A stretch of DNA of 64,000 nucleotides from Mycobacterium mantenii (GTDB lineage Bacteria; Actinomycetota; Actinomycetes; Mycobacteriales; Mycobacteriaceae): contig NZ_AP022590.1 in the NCBI RefSeq assembly GCF_010731775.1, forward strand, positions 4,774,001 to 4,838,000, given 5' to 3'. The position numbers and the translations under genes are program-made. Below the pieces are notes generated by a model, which saw nothing but the letters and a program-made list of their open reading frames with translations, was not told the DNA's origin and did not search any database. Below are positions 1 through 9,503 of the stretch, in pieces. Each line of letters begins with the position of its first letter. The stretch's first letter is position 1.

Positions 1-807
1 CGAATGATGCGGCTCGAGCACGGGCTGCCGGTGGAGGGACAGACCAACCACATGCTGCTGGTCGGACCGCCCGGCACCGGTAAAACGACCACCGCCGAGG
101 CGTTGGGCAAGATCTACGCCGGCATGGGGATCGTGCGACACCCCGAGATCCGGGAGGTGCGCCGCTCGGATTTCTGCGGCCACTTCATCGGCGAGTCGGG
201 GCCCAAGACCAATGAGCTGATCGAAAAGTCGCTCGGGCGAATCATTTTCATGGACGAGTTCTACTCGTTGATCGAACGCCATCAGGATGGGACGCCCGAC
301 ATGATCGGCATGGAGGCCGTCAACCAGCTGCTCGTGGCGTTGGAAGCGCACCGATTCGCCTTCTGCTTCATCGGGGCGGGCTACGAAGACCAGGTGGATG
401 CCTTCCTGACCGTGAACCCGGGCTTGGCCGGCCGGTTCAACCGCAAGCTGCGCTTCGAGTCCTATTCGCCGGCGGAGATCGTCGAGATCGCGCACCGTTA
501 CGCCTCGCCGCGCGCCAGCCTGCTCGACGACGGTGCACGCGAGACGTTCCTGGACGCGGCGACGACCATCCGCAACTACACGACCCCCGGCGGGCGCCAC
601 GGCATCGACGCTATGCAGAACGGTAGGTTCGCCCGCAACGTCGTCGAACGCGCCGAAGGCTTTCGGGATACCCGGGTGGTGGCGCAAAAGCGTGCGGGTC
701 AACCGGTGACCGTCGAGGATCTGCAGATCATCACCGCGGCCGACATCCAGGCCGCGGTGCGCAGCGTGTGTTCCGACAACCGCGACATGGCGGCCATCGT
801 CTGGTGA
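1..807 (+). CDS. eccA2: ESX-2 type VII secretion AAA+ ATPase EccA2, 3' part (start outside window)
   Basis: This is the C-terminal AAA+ ATPase half of an EccA protein, a cytosolic ATPase of type VII secretion systems. The reading frame is open from base 1 and lacks the N-terminal TPR-like half (full EccA proteins are about 570-620 residues). A Walker A motif (GPPGTGKTT) lies near residue 22 of the visible part and a Walker B (IIFMDEF) near residue 80. The C terminus, ending in DNRDMAAIVW, and the wording around the motifs resemble EccA2 of ESX-2 more than EccA1 of ESX-1. In M. tuberculosis eccA2 is separated from the Rv3860/gltB region by the whole ESX-1 locus; here only three small genes lie between. 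The EccA2 rather than EccA1 assignment is from memory of the families. Confidence 0.85.
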   Translation, partial: RMMRLEHGLPVEGQTNHMLLVGPPGTGKTTTAEALGKIYAGMGIVRHPEIREVRRSDFCGHFIGESGPKTNELIEKSLGRIIFMDEFYSLIERHQDGTPDMIGMEAVNQLLVALEAHRFAFCFIGAGYEDQVDAFLTVNPGLAGRFNRKLRFESYSPAEIVEIAHRYASPRASLLDDGARETFLDAATTIRNYTTPGGRHGIDAMQNGRFARNVVERAEGFRDTRVVAQKRAGQPVTVEDLQIITAADIQAAVRSVCSDNRDMAAIVW

Positions 808-810
808 CGT

Positions 811-1251
811 TCAGGCCGGCTCGAAGCGAAACACGGTGAGCCGGCCCGCCAGTGCCTCGAATTCCTCGGCCGTGCCGTCGCGCACCATCCCCGATCGTTT
901 CGCAAAGGCCACACCGACGGGGACCTTGGCGGGGAACTCCCGCAGCACCGGCCGCGCTTCACTGGCCGAGAGTTCGACGATCCGGACCGGGCGTGATCGT
1001 CGGCCCCGGCTCAGTGTGCCGACGCCGGCCGCGCGGGCGTTGGCCGCCCAGTCGGCTCCGGGATACCCGGCCACCACGTAGAGGCCGCCCTCGAAATCGA
1101 AGGGCGTCATCGGGGTGCTGCGCGGTTGACCCGACTTGCGGCCGGGCACCGTGAGGACCATGGCGGGCCCGGTCGGGATGCCGAGGCGTTGCACGGCCAT
1201 CATGAACTTGTTCATCGGCTTGAGGTAGCGCGGGGGACGGGGATCGGTCAT
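811..1251 (-). CDS. Deazaflavin (F420)-dependent nitroreductase family protein (Ddn-like)
   Basis: A 146-residue protein of the Ddn/DUF385 split beta-barrel family, which usually binds cofactor F420 and reduces quinones or nitro compounds. Family features seen are the TVPGRKSGQPRSTPM segment near residue 34, the LYVVAGYPGADWAANARA segment near residue 57 and the expected length of about 145. Its ATG starts one base after the TGA of the upstream NmrA-like gene, so the two are probably co-transcribed and translationally coupled. Its 3' end converges on eccA2 with a gap of only 3 bases. The substrate cannot be told from the sequence. Confidence 0.85.
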   Translation of the reverse strand: MTDPRPPRYLKPMNKFMMAVQRLGIPTGPAMVLTVPGRKSGQPRSTPMTPFDFEGGLYVVAGYPGADWAANARAAGVGTLSRGRRSRPVRIVELSASEARPVLREFPAKVPVGVAFAKRSGMVRDGTAEEFEALAGRLTVFRFEPA

Positions 1252-1252
1252 T

Positions 1253-2104
1253 TCAGATTCCTACTTTTTCGTTGCTGAACATCTCTCGGTGATCGGAAAC
1301 CCAGTGCGCGAAAGGGATTGGCGACCGGCCGAGGATCTTTTGCAGGTCCTGGGTGACCGCGGCGGGTTTGTCGAGCGTCTCGGCGAGCATGGCGATATAC
1401 GCGTCGGCGAACCCGGCGCTGAAGCCCAACCCGACAAACCGTTGCCGCACCGTGTCAACGGGGACCTCGCGGTATTGCAGCGGCCTGCCCAGCACACCGC
1501 CGATGACCTCGACCAGCTCTGCGTTGGTAAAGGCCTGTGGGCCGGTCAGCGGGATACGTTGTCCATCAAGGTAATCGGTGAGCAACGCGCGTGTCGCGAC
1601 GCTGGAGATGTCTGACTCGACGATCGGCGCCGTCGACGCGGCGGCGTACGGCCCGGCGACCACGTCGCCGGCGCAGATCTGCGCGGACCACATGCCGGCG
1701 AAGTTGGTGGCGAACACGGTGGGCCGCAGGCTCACCCAGGCCAGACCGGAGTCGACCGCGAGGCGCTCGACCTCCCTATTACGGTCGCCGCGAAACCGGG
1801 ACGGCTGCCGCGCGTCGTCATCGTCGGCATTGATCGCCGACAGCGCGACCAGCTTGGCGACTCCGGCGCGCCGGCATTGCGCCACCACACCTTCCAACTG
1901 CCCACCCAGCGCCCGCGAGTTCAGGAATACCGCGGCGGCACCCGAGAGTGCGTCGGTAACCGAACCGAATACCTCGACTTCCGGGGAAAACCCGGCACCG
2001 GCCGGTTGTCGGGTGACCGCCCGCACGCGGGCCCCCGCGGCGATCAGTTCGGTGACGAGCGGACGTCCGACGTTGCCGGTCGCACCGGTGACGACGATGG
2101 TCAT
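1253..2104 (-). CDS. NmrA-like NAD(P)-binding oxidoreductase
   Basis: A 283-residue atypical short-chain dehydrogenase of the NmrA/HSCARG type. It begins with the Rossmann motif VVTGATGNVGRPL and has the family's VAKLVALSAINA and LRPTVFATNFAG segments. The start was placed at the ATG followed by TIVVTGATGN because it follows a clear AGGAA ribosome site; the longer frame upstream would place extra residues in front of the Rossmann strand. The gene is divergent from an ECF sigma factor gene, and the intergenic region holds a perfect inverted repeat. Such proteins are redox sensors or reductases; the true substrate is unknown. ECF41-type sigma genes often sit beside oxidoreductases of this sort, so control by the neighbouring sigma factor is likely but inferred. 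Confidence 0.85.
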   Translation of the reverse strand: MTIVVTGATGNVGRPLVTELIAAGARVRAVTRQPAGAGFSPEVEVFGSVTDALSGAAAVFLNSRALGGQLEGVVAQCRRAGVAKLVALSAINADDDDARQPSRFRGDRNREVERLAVDSGLAWVSLRPTVFATNFAGMWSAQICAGDVVAGPYAAASTAPIVESDISSVATRALLTDYLDGQRIPLTGPQAFTNAELVEVIGGVLGRPLQYREVPVDTVRQRFVGLGFSAGFADAYIAMLAETLDKPAAVTQDLQKILGRSPIPFAHWVSDHREMFSNEKVGI

Positions 2105-2162
2105 GATGGGGTTCCTTCCATGAACTTCCTGCACTGCTGAAAACGACGGGACAAAAGGTGGG

Positions 2163-2190
2163 AAAGTTACATCGGAGAATCCGTAACTTT
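2163..2190. promoter_or_regulatory. Perfect inverted repeat, candidate operator between NmrA and sigma genes
   Basis: AAAGTTAC and GTAACTTT form a perfect 8-base inverted repeat with a 12-base spacer. The spacer carries a second small palindrome, CGGA-GAA-TCCG, whose last base overlaps the right arm. It sits 26 bases before the sigma ATG and 58 bases before the NmrA ATG, the place expected for a dimeric repressor or activator acting on both promoters. It does not match the ECF41 -35/-10 consensus (TGTCACA/CGTC), so a separate DNA-binding protein is suspected. Confidence 0.55.
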
Positions 2191-2216
2191 TTGCCTCAGC
2201 GGATCGTCGAAGAGTC

Positions 2217-3074
2217 ATGAACCAGTCGCAGTCAGCCAGCGACCAGGTCAGCGAGGCCTGGCGCCGCCACCGCCCTTATCTGGTCAACCTCGCATACCAG
2301 ATGCTGGGTGACGTCGGCGAAGCCGAAGACATTGCACAAGAGGCCTTTCTGCGATTCTCGCGCACCGACGTCGGCGAGATCGAGGACGCGCGGGGCTGGC
2401 TGACCGTGGTGGCGAGCCGCCTCTGCCTCGACCAGGTGCGCTCGGCCCGCGCCCGCTACGAGCGCCCAGGCGACGTTCCCGAGCAACCGGCCGCGCGTCG
2501 CTTCGACCCGGCCGACCGGGTCACCCTCGACGACGAGATCCGCACCGCGCTGCTGGAAGTCTTGCGCAGGCTCAGTCCCGGGGAACGAGTCGCCTTCGTG
2601 TTGCACGACATCTTCGGCGTCCCCTTCGAGTCGATCTCGCAGACGGTAGGACGCCCGGTCGGCACCTGCCGTCAACTGGCGCGGCGTGCACGGTCCAAAT
2701 TCTCTGCGGCACAACCGAAGCTGAGCGACGTCGCGTCGGCCGAGCACCAGTTGGTCACCGACAAGTTCGTCACCGCGTGCGCCAACGGTGACCTCGACGC
2801 GTTGGCCGCCGTCCTGGATCCGACGGTGTGGGGTGTGGGGACGATCCTCGCGGACCCGGCACCGCCACCACAGATCAACCACGGCCCGGCTGCGGTCGCC
2901 ACCAACCTGCTGCGCTACCTGTGGCCGGACGTAACCCTGGTCAGCGGTCCCGCCGGGGGGCCGGTGCTGCTGGCCTTCAGCGAGCGCCGCCTCTTCGCCG
3001 TCATCGTGTTGACGATCCGCGATTCTCGGGTGACGAAGATCGAGGCGATCGCCGACCCGTCGGCGCGCGCTTAG
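2217..3074 (+). CDS. ECF RNA polymerase sigma factor, SigI/ECF41-like with SnoaL-like C-terminal domain
   Basis: A 285-residue sigma-70 family factor. Region 2 is at about residues 15-80 (AEDIAQEAFLRF, GWLTVVASRLCLDQVRS). Region 4 is at about 108-162 (LSPGERVAFVLHDIFGVPFESISQTVGRPVGTCRQLARRAR, given here as a span). A fused C-terminal SnoaL-like domain of about 100 residues follows. This is the ECF41 layout, in which the C-terminal domain replaces an anti-sigma factor. It reads closest to M. tuberculosis SigI, but synteny differs because sigI is far away there. Its stop overlaps the stop of the convergent Rv3860-like gene (TTAG). The ATG at 2217 has only a weak GAAGAG ribosome site. Confidence 0.88.
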   Translation: MNQSQSASDQVSEAWRRHRPYLVNLAYQMLGDVGEAEDIAQEAFLRFSRTDVGEIEDARGWLTVVASRLCLDQVRSARARYERPGDVPEQPAARRFDPADRVTLDDEIRTALLEVLRRLSPGERVAFVLHDIFGVPFESISQTVGRPVGTCRQLARRARSKFSAAQPKLSDVASAEHQLVTDKFVTACANGDLDALAAVLDPTVWGVGTILADPAPPPQINHGPAAVATNLLRYLWPDVTLVSGPAGGPVLLAFSERRLFAVIVLTIRDSRVTKIEAIADPSARA

Positions 3075-4312
3075 TTCTGTTCGTCCGTCGGTCGCTGCTC
3101 GACGGCACAGTCGGAACGCGTCGCGAAGTAGCCGGCGATCGTCGCGGTGACTTCGAGGAACTTGCGCCGCGTGGCCGGGGCCATCTCGCGGGTCACGTCG
3201 ATGACACCGCCGGGCCGCAGGTGGGGATCGAACGGCACTTCGATCACCGGCCGGCCGTGATCGGTGAACTCGCGAGCGAGCAGGGCCCGGGTGCGTTTGT
3301 CGGCATGTCCGTCGGAATCGTTGAGCACCACGATGCTGTAGCGCAGCAGCGTGGCCAGGTTCTGATCGGCCAGCCACTCCATGGTCCGCGCGGCGGCGGA
3401 TGCGCCGTCCGCCCAAGGCGAGGACACCACGATCAGCGCATCCAGATCACGCAGGACTTCCTGGGTGAGCGGCGCGTCCATCGTCGAACCGCAGTCGATG
3501 ACCGAGATCGTGAAATGGCGGTCCAGCCGCAACGCGGCCTCCCGGTAGATCGCCGGATCGAGCACCCGGCGCGGGCCCGACGCCGGTTCACCGGCGAGCA
3601 CATGAAGACCCGCGGAATTCCGGCCCAGCCGCGCCACCACGTCGTCGAAGGACCGGAGGTTCTTGTCCGCGGTGAACTCCCAGAACGAGCCCGTCGACGC
3701 CGGATCGATTCGGCTGCTGAGCCGACCGAAGGCGGTATCGGCGTCGATCGCCACGACGTGATCCTGCCGACGGAGTCCGGCGAACAGAGAGCCCACGCTG
3801 GCGGCCACCGACGTCTTTCCCACGCCGCCCTTGCCCAGCACGCCGACCTTGTAGTTGCCGTACAGGCGGGTCCGGATGGCGGCTTCGAATTGGGCCTCCT
3901 GCCGCTGGGCGGGTGACGGGCCCAGGTTGACCCGGCCGAAGGTGGCCAGCCGCAGGGCGCGTCGCCAACCGCGGTCGGGCAGCTCGGGCGGCGTGGCCGC
4001 CGCCGCGGAAGGGGCGGGCCGCTGGGGCGACGACACCGCGGGTGGCGGGCGGAACGAGGGGCCGGGAGTCGAGGGCGGGCGCGCGGGTGCCCAGGCTTGC
4101 GGCGGCGCAGCCGGCCGGTTCGGCGGGGGCGGGGGAGGAGCCGAAGGCGGACGCGGGGGAGCGGGTCGCGGGGCAATGGGAGGCGCGCCGGCCCGTGCCT
4201 CATCGGGGACGGGCCGGGGCTGTCGAGGGGAGGGACCGGACGGGCGCGCCGCCGGGGTGCTTGGCCGCTCGGGCTGCAGACGGTCCCGCAGGAATTCGTC
4301 GCGCTCGTTCAT
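3071..4312 (-). CDS. ParA/MinD-like ATPase with proline-rich N terminus (Rv3860-like)
   Basis: A 413-residue protein with a Pro/Ala-rich, low-complexity N-terminal part of about 120 residues, followed by a P-loop ATPase of the ParA/MinD/SRP class (KGGVGKTSVAASVGSLFAG, then VVAIDADTAFGRL). The architecture matches the EspI/Rv3860/Rv3888c group found near ESX loci. It is divergent from gltB, as Rv3860 is in M. tuberculosis. The start was set at the ATG of MNERDEFLRDRLQ, preceded by GAGGAG; upstream in-frame sequence is not protein-like. The role is unproven; EspI-type relatives have been linked to control of ESX secretion. Confidence 0.85.
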   Translation of the reverse strand: MNERDEFLRDRLQPERPSTPAARPSGPSPRQPRPVPDEARAGAPPIAPRPAPPRPPSAPPPPPPNRPAAPPQAWAPARPPSTPGPSFRPPPAVSSPQRPAPSAAAATPPELPDRGWRRALRLATFGRVNLGPSPAQRQEAQFEAAIRTRLYGNYKVGVLGKGGVGKTSVAASVGSLFAGLRRQDHVVAIDADTAFGRLSSRIDPASTGSFWEFTADKNLRSFDDVVARLGRNSAGLHVLAGEPASGPRRVLDPAIYREAALRLDRHFTISVIDCGSTMDAPLTQEVLRDLDALIVVSSPWADGASAAARTMEWLADQNLATLLRYSIVVLNDSDGHADKRTRALLAREFTDHGRPVIEVPFDPHLRPGGVIDVTREMAPATRRKFLEVTATIAGYFATRSDCAVEQRPTDEQN

Positions 4313-4919
4313 GGGCTCCTCGGGTGCCAGGCGGGTTACGTGATAAGCGCCACGGTCCGACCTGCGACGCCGGGTGTGACCAATCCGGTCTAGTATCTCC
4401 CGACGCGCCCGATGTGCGAACCTGCAAACTGTATTACGCGGGCTGCGGGGTCGAAGCGCCACCCCGAGTCGGGCGCTGAGCACGCCCATAGCACCCGCAG
4501 CAACGTCACCGGCACGCCCCGGCTCGCATTTCAGCAAACTTTCCGCCGCCGACCGTGGCGGCTGGGGGCTGTCGGCGATGAGCGCGGTCATGCCAAGCAT
4601 CAGCGGCCCCCAGCAGGGGGTTGGCGGAATCGGGGACCACCGGCGGCAGCGAAATTTACGACCCTGCCAGCTGGCGGTTAGACTTGACGAAGTTGGCATG
4701 TCAGGCGGGTATTGTCATATCGTTTTACGACTTGTCGAGACCGGTTCCAGGCCACCGTTCAGAGCTGCACGGACATCCCTACCAGGATCATCTCCGCCTG
4801 GGGCACAGCCCATCGAGACAAGACCGAAAGGGGTTCTAGCCCGCAACCTCGCGGGTGCGACCCCGTCGGGGCCGCTGCTAAGGGCCGCGCAGAACGTTCA
4901 GGTGAAGGGTCAGGTGCAT
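4313..4919. other. Long non-coding region and gltB leader
   Basis: About 600 bases between divergent genes. The frame open from 4578 into gltB has no ribosome site and would add 114 residues in front of the class II amidotransferase domain, so I read this as non-coding. The stretch just before gltB contains short GC hairpins (CCCGC-6-GCGGG at 4840-4855, then CCCC-GTC-GGGG at 4861-4871). A possible sigma-A-like promoter is TTGACG at 4684-4689 with TATTGT at 4710-4715, but the 20-base spacer is too long to trust. If transcription starts there, the gltB mRNA has a leader of about 200 bases. No riboswitch class was recognised. Confidence 0.45.
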
Positions 4920-7900
4920 ATGACGCCCAAGCGCGTCGGGTTATACAACCCCGCGTTCGAGCACGACGCGTGCGGGGTTGCTTTGGTCGTCGATATGCAC
5001 GGCCGTCGTAGCCGCGACATCGTGGACAAGGCAATCACTGCGCTGCTGAACCTCGAACACCGGGGTGCCCAGGGCGCCGAGCCGCGCAGCGGTGACGGGG
5101 CCGGCATCATGCTTCAAGTCCCGGACGCCTTCCTGCGTGAGGTTGTCGACTTCGAATTGCCGCCCGAAGGCAGCTACGCCACCGGCATCGCGTTCCTGCC
5201 GCAGTCGTCCAAGGACGCCGCGACGGCATGTGCCGCAGTGGAGAAGATCGCCGAAGCCGAGGGCCTGACGGTGCTGGGCTGGCGCAACGTGCCCATCGAC
5301 GACTCGTCGCTGGGCGCTTTGTCCCGCGACGCGATGCCCACCTTCCGGCAGGTGTTCATGGCGGGCGCATCCGGTATGACGCTGGAGCGCCGGGCCTACG
5401 TGGTGCGTAAGCGCGCCGAACACGAACTGGGTACCAAGGGCCCGGGCCAGGACGGGCCCGGCCGCGAAACCGTCTATTTCCCAAGCCTTTCCGGTCAGAC
5501 ATTCGTCTACAAGGGCATGCTGACCACGCCCCAGCTCAAGGCGTTTTACCTTGACCTGCAAGACGATCGGCTGACCAGCGCGCTGGGTATCGTGCACTCC
5601 CGGTTCTCCACCAACACGTTCCCGTCGTGGCCGCTGGCGCATCCGTTCCGCCGCGTCGCGCACAACGGTGAGATCAACACCGTCACCGGTAACGAGAACT
5701 GGATGCGGGCCCGCGAGGCGCTGATCAAGACCGACGTTTTCGGCGCGGAATCCGACGTCGAGAAGTTGTTCCCGATCTGCACCCCCGGGGCATCCGACAC
5801 AGCGCGGTTCGACGAGGTGCTCGAACTGCTCCACCTGGGCGGGCGCAGCCTGGCCCACGCGGTGCTGATGATGATCCCCGAGGCCTGGGAACGCAACGAC
5901 TCGATGGACCCCGCCCGGCGGGCGTTCTACCGGTACCACGCCTCGTTGATGGAGCCGTGGGACGGCCCTGCGTCGATAACGTTCAGCGACGGAACCATCA
6001 TCGGCGCGGTGCTCGACCGTAATGGCTTGCGCCCCTCGCGAATTTGGGTCACCGAAGACGGCCTGGTGGTAATGGCCTCCGAGGCCGGTGTGCTGGACCT
6101 GGACCCGGCAAAGGTGGTCCGCAGGATGCGGTTGCAACCCGGCCGCATGTTCCTGGTGGACACCGCGCAGGGTCGCATCGTCGCCGATGAGGAGATCAAG
6201 GCGGAGTTGGCCGCCGAGCACCCCTACCAGGAGTGGCTGGACAAGAATCTGGTCCCGCTGGACGATCTGCCGCAGGGCAACTACAAGCGGATGCCCCACT
6301 ACCGACTGGTCAAGCGGCAGCAGACATTTGGCTACACGTACGAGGAGCTCAATCTCCTGGTGGCGCCGATGGTGCGCAGCGGCGCCGAACCGATCGGGTC
6401 GATGGGTACCGACACCCCGGTCGCGGTGCTCTCGCAACGTCCCCGGATGCTCTACGACTACTTCCAGCAACTCTTCGCGCAGGTGACCAACCCGCCGCTG
6501 GATGCCATCCGCGAGGAGGTGGTGACCAGCCTGCAGGGCACCACCGGTGGTGAGCGCGACCTGCTCACACCGACCGAGCGTTCGTGTCACCAGATCGCGC
6601 TGTCGCAGCCGATTCTGCGTAACCGGGAGCTGGCGAAGCTGGTCAACCTCGACCCGGACGACGAGGTCAATGGTCGCCCGCATGGCATGCGCTCCAAGGT
6701 GATTCGCTGCCTGTACCCGGTCGCCGAGGGCGGCGCCGGACTGGCTACCGCGCTCGAGGAAGTGCGCGCGCAGGCGTCGGCGGCGATCGCTGACGGCGCG
6801 CGGGTGATCATCCTGTCGGACCGCGAATCCGACGAACAGCTGGCGCCCATTCCGTCGCTGCTGGCGGTCGCGGGGGTGCACCATCACCTGGTGCGCGACC
6901 GGACCCGGACCCACGTCGGGCTGGTGGTGGAAACCGGTGATGCCCGCGAGGTCCACCACATGGCCGCGCTGGTCGGCTTCGGTGCCGCGGCGATCAACCC
7001 GTACATGGCGTTCGAGTCCATCGAGGACATGCTCGACCGCGGTGTCATCGAAGGCATCGATCGCAAGACGGCGCTGAACAACTACATCAAGGCCGCCGGC
7101 AAGGGCGTGCTGAAAGTGATGTCCAAGATGGGCATTTCAACGCTGGCGTCCTACACCGGTGCGCAGTTGTTCCAGGCGGTCGGCATTTCCGAGGACGTCC
7201 TCAGCGAGTACTTCACCGGGCTGAGCTGTCCCATCGGCGGTATCACCCTGGACGACATCGCCGCCGACGTCGCCGCTCGGCACGCCCTGGCATACCTGGA
7301 CCGCCCGGACGAACGGGCCCACCGCGAACTCGAGGTGGGTGGGGAATACCAGTGGCGCCGCGAAGGCGAGTACCACCTGTTCAACCCCGAGACCGTCTTC
7401 AAGCTGCAGCACGCGACGCGCACCGGCCAGTACAAAGTGTTCAAGGACTACACTCGTCTGGTCGACGACCAGAGTGAGCGCATGGCGTCCCTGCGCGGCC
7501 TGCTCAAGTTCCGGGCCGGGATCAACCCGCCGATTCCGCTGGACGAGGTCGAGCCCGCCAGTGAAATCGTCAAGCGATTCTCGACCGGGGCGATGAGCTA
7601 CGGCTCGATCTCCGCCGAGGCGCACGAGACGCTGGCCATCGCGATGAACCGGCTGGGCGGCCGGTCCAACAGCGGTGAGGGCGGCGAAGACGTCAAGCGG
7701 TTCGAGCGCGATCCCAACGGCGATTGGCGCCGCAGCTCGATCAAACAGGTCGCCTCCGGGCGGTTCGGCGTCACGTCGCACTACCTGACGAACTGCACCG
7801 ACATCCAGATCAAGATGGCCCAAGGCGCGAAACCCGGTGAGGGTGGCCAGCTTCCGGGGCACAAGGTGTACCCGTGGGTTGCCAAGGTGCGGTACTCCAC

Positions 7901-9503
7901 CCCCGGCGTCGGTCTGATTTCGCCGCCGCCGCACCACGACATCTACTCCATCGAGGACCTGGCGCAGCTGATCCACGACCTGAAGAACGCCAACCCGTCC
8001 GCGCGCGTGCACGTCAAGCTGGTCTCCGAGAACGGCGTCGGCACGGTGGCCGCGGGGGTGTCCAAGGCCCACGCCGACGTGGTGCTGATCTCCGGGCACG
8101 ACGGCGGCACCGGCGCGACCCCGATGACCTCGATGAAGCACGCCGGGGCGCCGTGGGAGCTGGGGCTGGCGGAGACGCAGCAGACGTTGCTGCTGAACGG
8201 ATTACGCGACCGGATCGTGGTGCAAGTCGACGGTCAGCTCAAGACGGGCCGCGACGTGATGATCGCGGCGCTGCTCGGTGCCGAGGAATTCGGTTTCGCC
8301 ACCGCGCCGCTGGTGGTGTCCGGCTGCATCATGATGCGGGTCTGCCACCTGGACACCTGCCCGGTCGGGGTGGCCACCCAGAATCCGGTGCTGCGCGAAC
8401 GGTTCACCGGCAAGCCCGAGTTCGTCGAAAACTTCTTCATGTTCATCGCCGAAGAGGTCCGCGAATACATGGCGCAGTTGGGATTCCGCACCCTCAACGA
8501 GGCCGTCGGTCAGGTGAAGTCCCTCGATATGACGCTGGCGCGGGCCCACTGGAAGGCGCACCGGTTGGATCTGGCCCCGGTTCTGCACGAGCCGGAATCG
8601 GCGTTCATGAACCAGGACCTGTACTGCAGCTCGCGCCAGGACCACGGTCTGGACAAGGCGCTGGACCAGCAGTTGATCGTGATGAGCCGCGAGGCGCTGG
8701 ACTCCGGAAAGTCGGTGCGGTTCTCCACGACCATCGGCAACGTCAACCGCACGGTGGGCACCATGCTCGGCCACGAGGTCACCAAAGCCTATGGCGCTGA
8801 AGGGTTGCCGGACGGAACGATCGACATCACCTTCGACGGGTCGGCGGGCAACAGCTTCGGTGCATTTGTGCCGCGGGGCATCACGCTGCGCGTCTACGGC
8901 GACGCCAACGACTACGTCGGTAAGGGCCTGTCCGGTGGCCGGATCGTGGTTCGGCCGTCGGACAGCGCGCCCCAGGACTACGTCGCCGAGGACAACATCA
9001 TCGGCGGCAACGTGATCCTGTTCGGCGCGACCAGCGGCGAGGCGTACCTGCGCGGCGTCGTCGGCGAACGATTCGCGGTCCGTAACTCCGGGGCACACGC
9101 CGTCGTCGAGGGTGTCGGGGACCACGGCTGCGAATACATGACCGGCGGCAGGGTCGTCGTCCTCGGTCGCACCGGCCGTAACTTCGCTGCGGGCATGTCC
9201 GGCGGCGTGGCCTACGTTTACGATCCGCAGGAAGAATTCCCCGACAATCTCAACGCGGAGATGGTCGAGCTCGAGAGCTTGGATGAAGATGACTACGAGT
9301 GGTTGCACGGCATGATTCAGGCACACGTCGATGCCACCGATTCCGCTGTCGGCCAGCGCATTCTGGATGACTGGCAGCAACAACGGTGGCATTTCGCCAA
9401 GGTGATGCCGCAGGACTACAAGCGGGTACTGCAGGCCATCGCCGAAGCAGAACGCGACGGCGCGGATGTCGACAAGGCGATCATGGCGGCCGCGCATGGC
9501 TGA
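4920..9503 (+). CDS. gltB: Glutamate synthase (NADPH) large subunit
   Basis: The 1527-residue alpha subunit of glutamate synthase. It moves the amide nitrogen of glutamine onto 2-oxoglutarate to make glutamate. The N-terminal class II glutamine amidotransferase has its nucleophile Cys18 (HDACGVALV), exposed after removal of a short propeptide. The central and FMN-binding synthase domains follow. The 3Fe-4S cluster motif [12 protein letters not shown] lies near residue 1140, and a GXGXG beta-helix domain forms the C terminus. The ATG at 4920 gives exactly the length known for mycobacterial GltB. The gltD start lies inside its last codons (8-base overlap), so the two subunits are translated from one operon. 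Confidence 0.98.
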   Translation: MTPKRVGLYNPAFEHDACGVALVVDMHGRRSRDIVDKAITALLNLEHRGAQGAEPRSGDGAGIMLQVPDAFLREVVDFELPPEGSYATGIAFLPQSSKDAATACAAVEKIAEAEGLTVLGWRNVPIDDSSLGALSRDAMPTFRQVFMAGASGMTLERRAYVVRKRAEHELGTKGPGQDGPGRETVYFPSLSGQTFVYKGMLTTPQLKAFYLDLQDDRLTSALGIVHSRFSTNTFPSWPLAHPFRRVAHNGEINTVTGNENWMRAREALIKTDVFGAESDVEKLFPICTPGASDTARFDEVLELLHLGGRSLAHAVLMMIPEAWERNDSMDPARRAFYRYHASLMEPWDGPASITFSDGTIIGAVLDRNGLRPSRIWVTEDGLVVMASEAGVLDLDPAKVVRRMRLQPGRMFLVDTAQGRIVADEEIKAELAAEHPYQEWLDKNLVPLDDLPQGNYKRMPHYRLVKRQQTFGYTYEELNLLVAPMVRSGAEPIGSMGTDTPVAVLSQRPRMLYDYFQQLFAQVTNPPLDAIREEVVTSLQGTTGGERDLLTPTERSCHQIALSQPILRNRELAKLVNLDPDDEVNGRPHGMRSKVIRCLYPVAEGGAGLATALEEVRAQASAAIADGARVIILSDRESDEQLAPIPSLLAVAGVHHHLVRDRTRTHVGLVVETGDAREVHHMAALVGFGAAAINPYMAFESIEDMLDRGVIEGIDRKTALNNYIKAAGKGVLKVMSKMGISTLASYTGAQLFQAVGISEDVLSEYFTGLSCPIGGITLDDIAADVAARHALAYLDRPDERAHRELEVGGEYQWRREGEYHLFNPETVFKLQHATRTGQYKVFKDYTRLVDDQSERMASLRGLLKFRAGINPPIPLDEVEPASEIVKRFSTGAMSYGSISAEAHETLAIAMNRLGGRSNSGEGGEDVKRFERDPNGDWRRSSIKQVASGRFGVTSHYLTNCTDIQIKMAQGAKPGEGGQLPGHKVYPWVAKVRYSTPGVGLISPPPHHDIYSIEDLAQLIHDLKNANPSARVHVKLVSENGVGTVAAGVSKAHADVVLISGHDGGTGATPMTSMKHAGAPWELGLAETQQTLLLNGLRDRIVVQVDGQLKTGRDVMIAALLGAEEFGFATAPLVVSGCIMMRVCHLDTCPVGVATQNPVLRERFTGKPEFVENFFMFIAEEVREYMAQLGFRTLNEAVGQVKSLDMTLARAHWKAHRLDLAPVLHEPESAFMNQDLYCSSRQDHGLDKALDQQLIVMSREALDSGKSVRFSTTIGNVNRTVGTMLGHEVTKAYGAEGLPDGTIDITFDGSAGNSFGAFVPRGITLRVYGDANDYVGKGLSGGRIVVRPSDSAPQDYVAEDNIIGGNVILFGATSGEAYLRGVVGERFAVRNSGAHAVVEGVGDHGCEYMTGGRVVVLGRTGRNFAAGMSGGVAYVYDPQEEFPDNLNAEMVELESLDEDDYEWLHGMIQAHVDATDSAVGQRILDDWQQQRWHFAKVMPQDYKRVLQAIAEAERDGADVDKAIMAAAHG

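Noticed and set aside
4578..4919. N-terminal extension of GltB from an upstream start
   Set aside because: It would place 114 residues before the Cys18 propeptide, which has to be short; no ribosome site.
4941..6959. 672-codon frame antisense to gltB
   Set aside because: No protein family features, and it lies fully within gltB.
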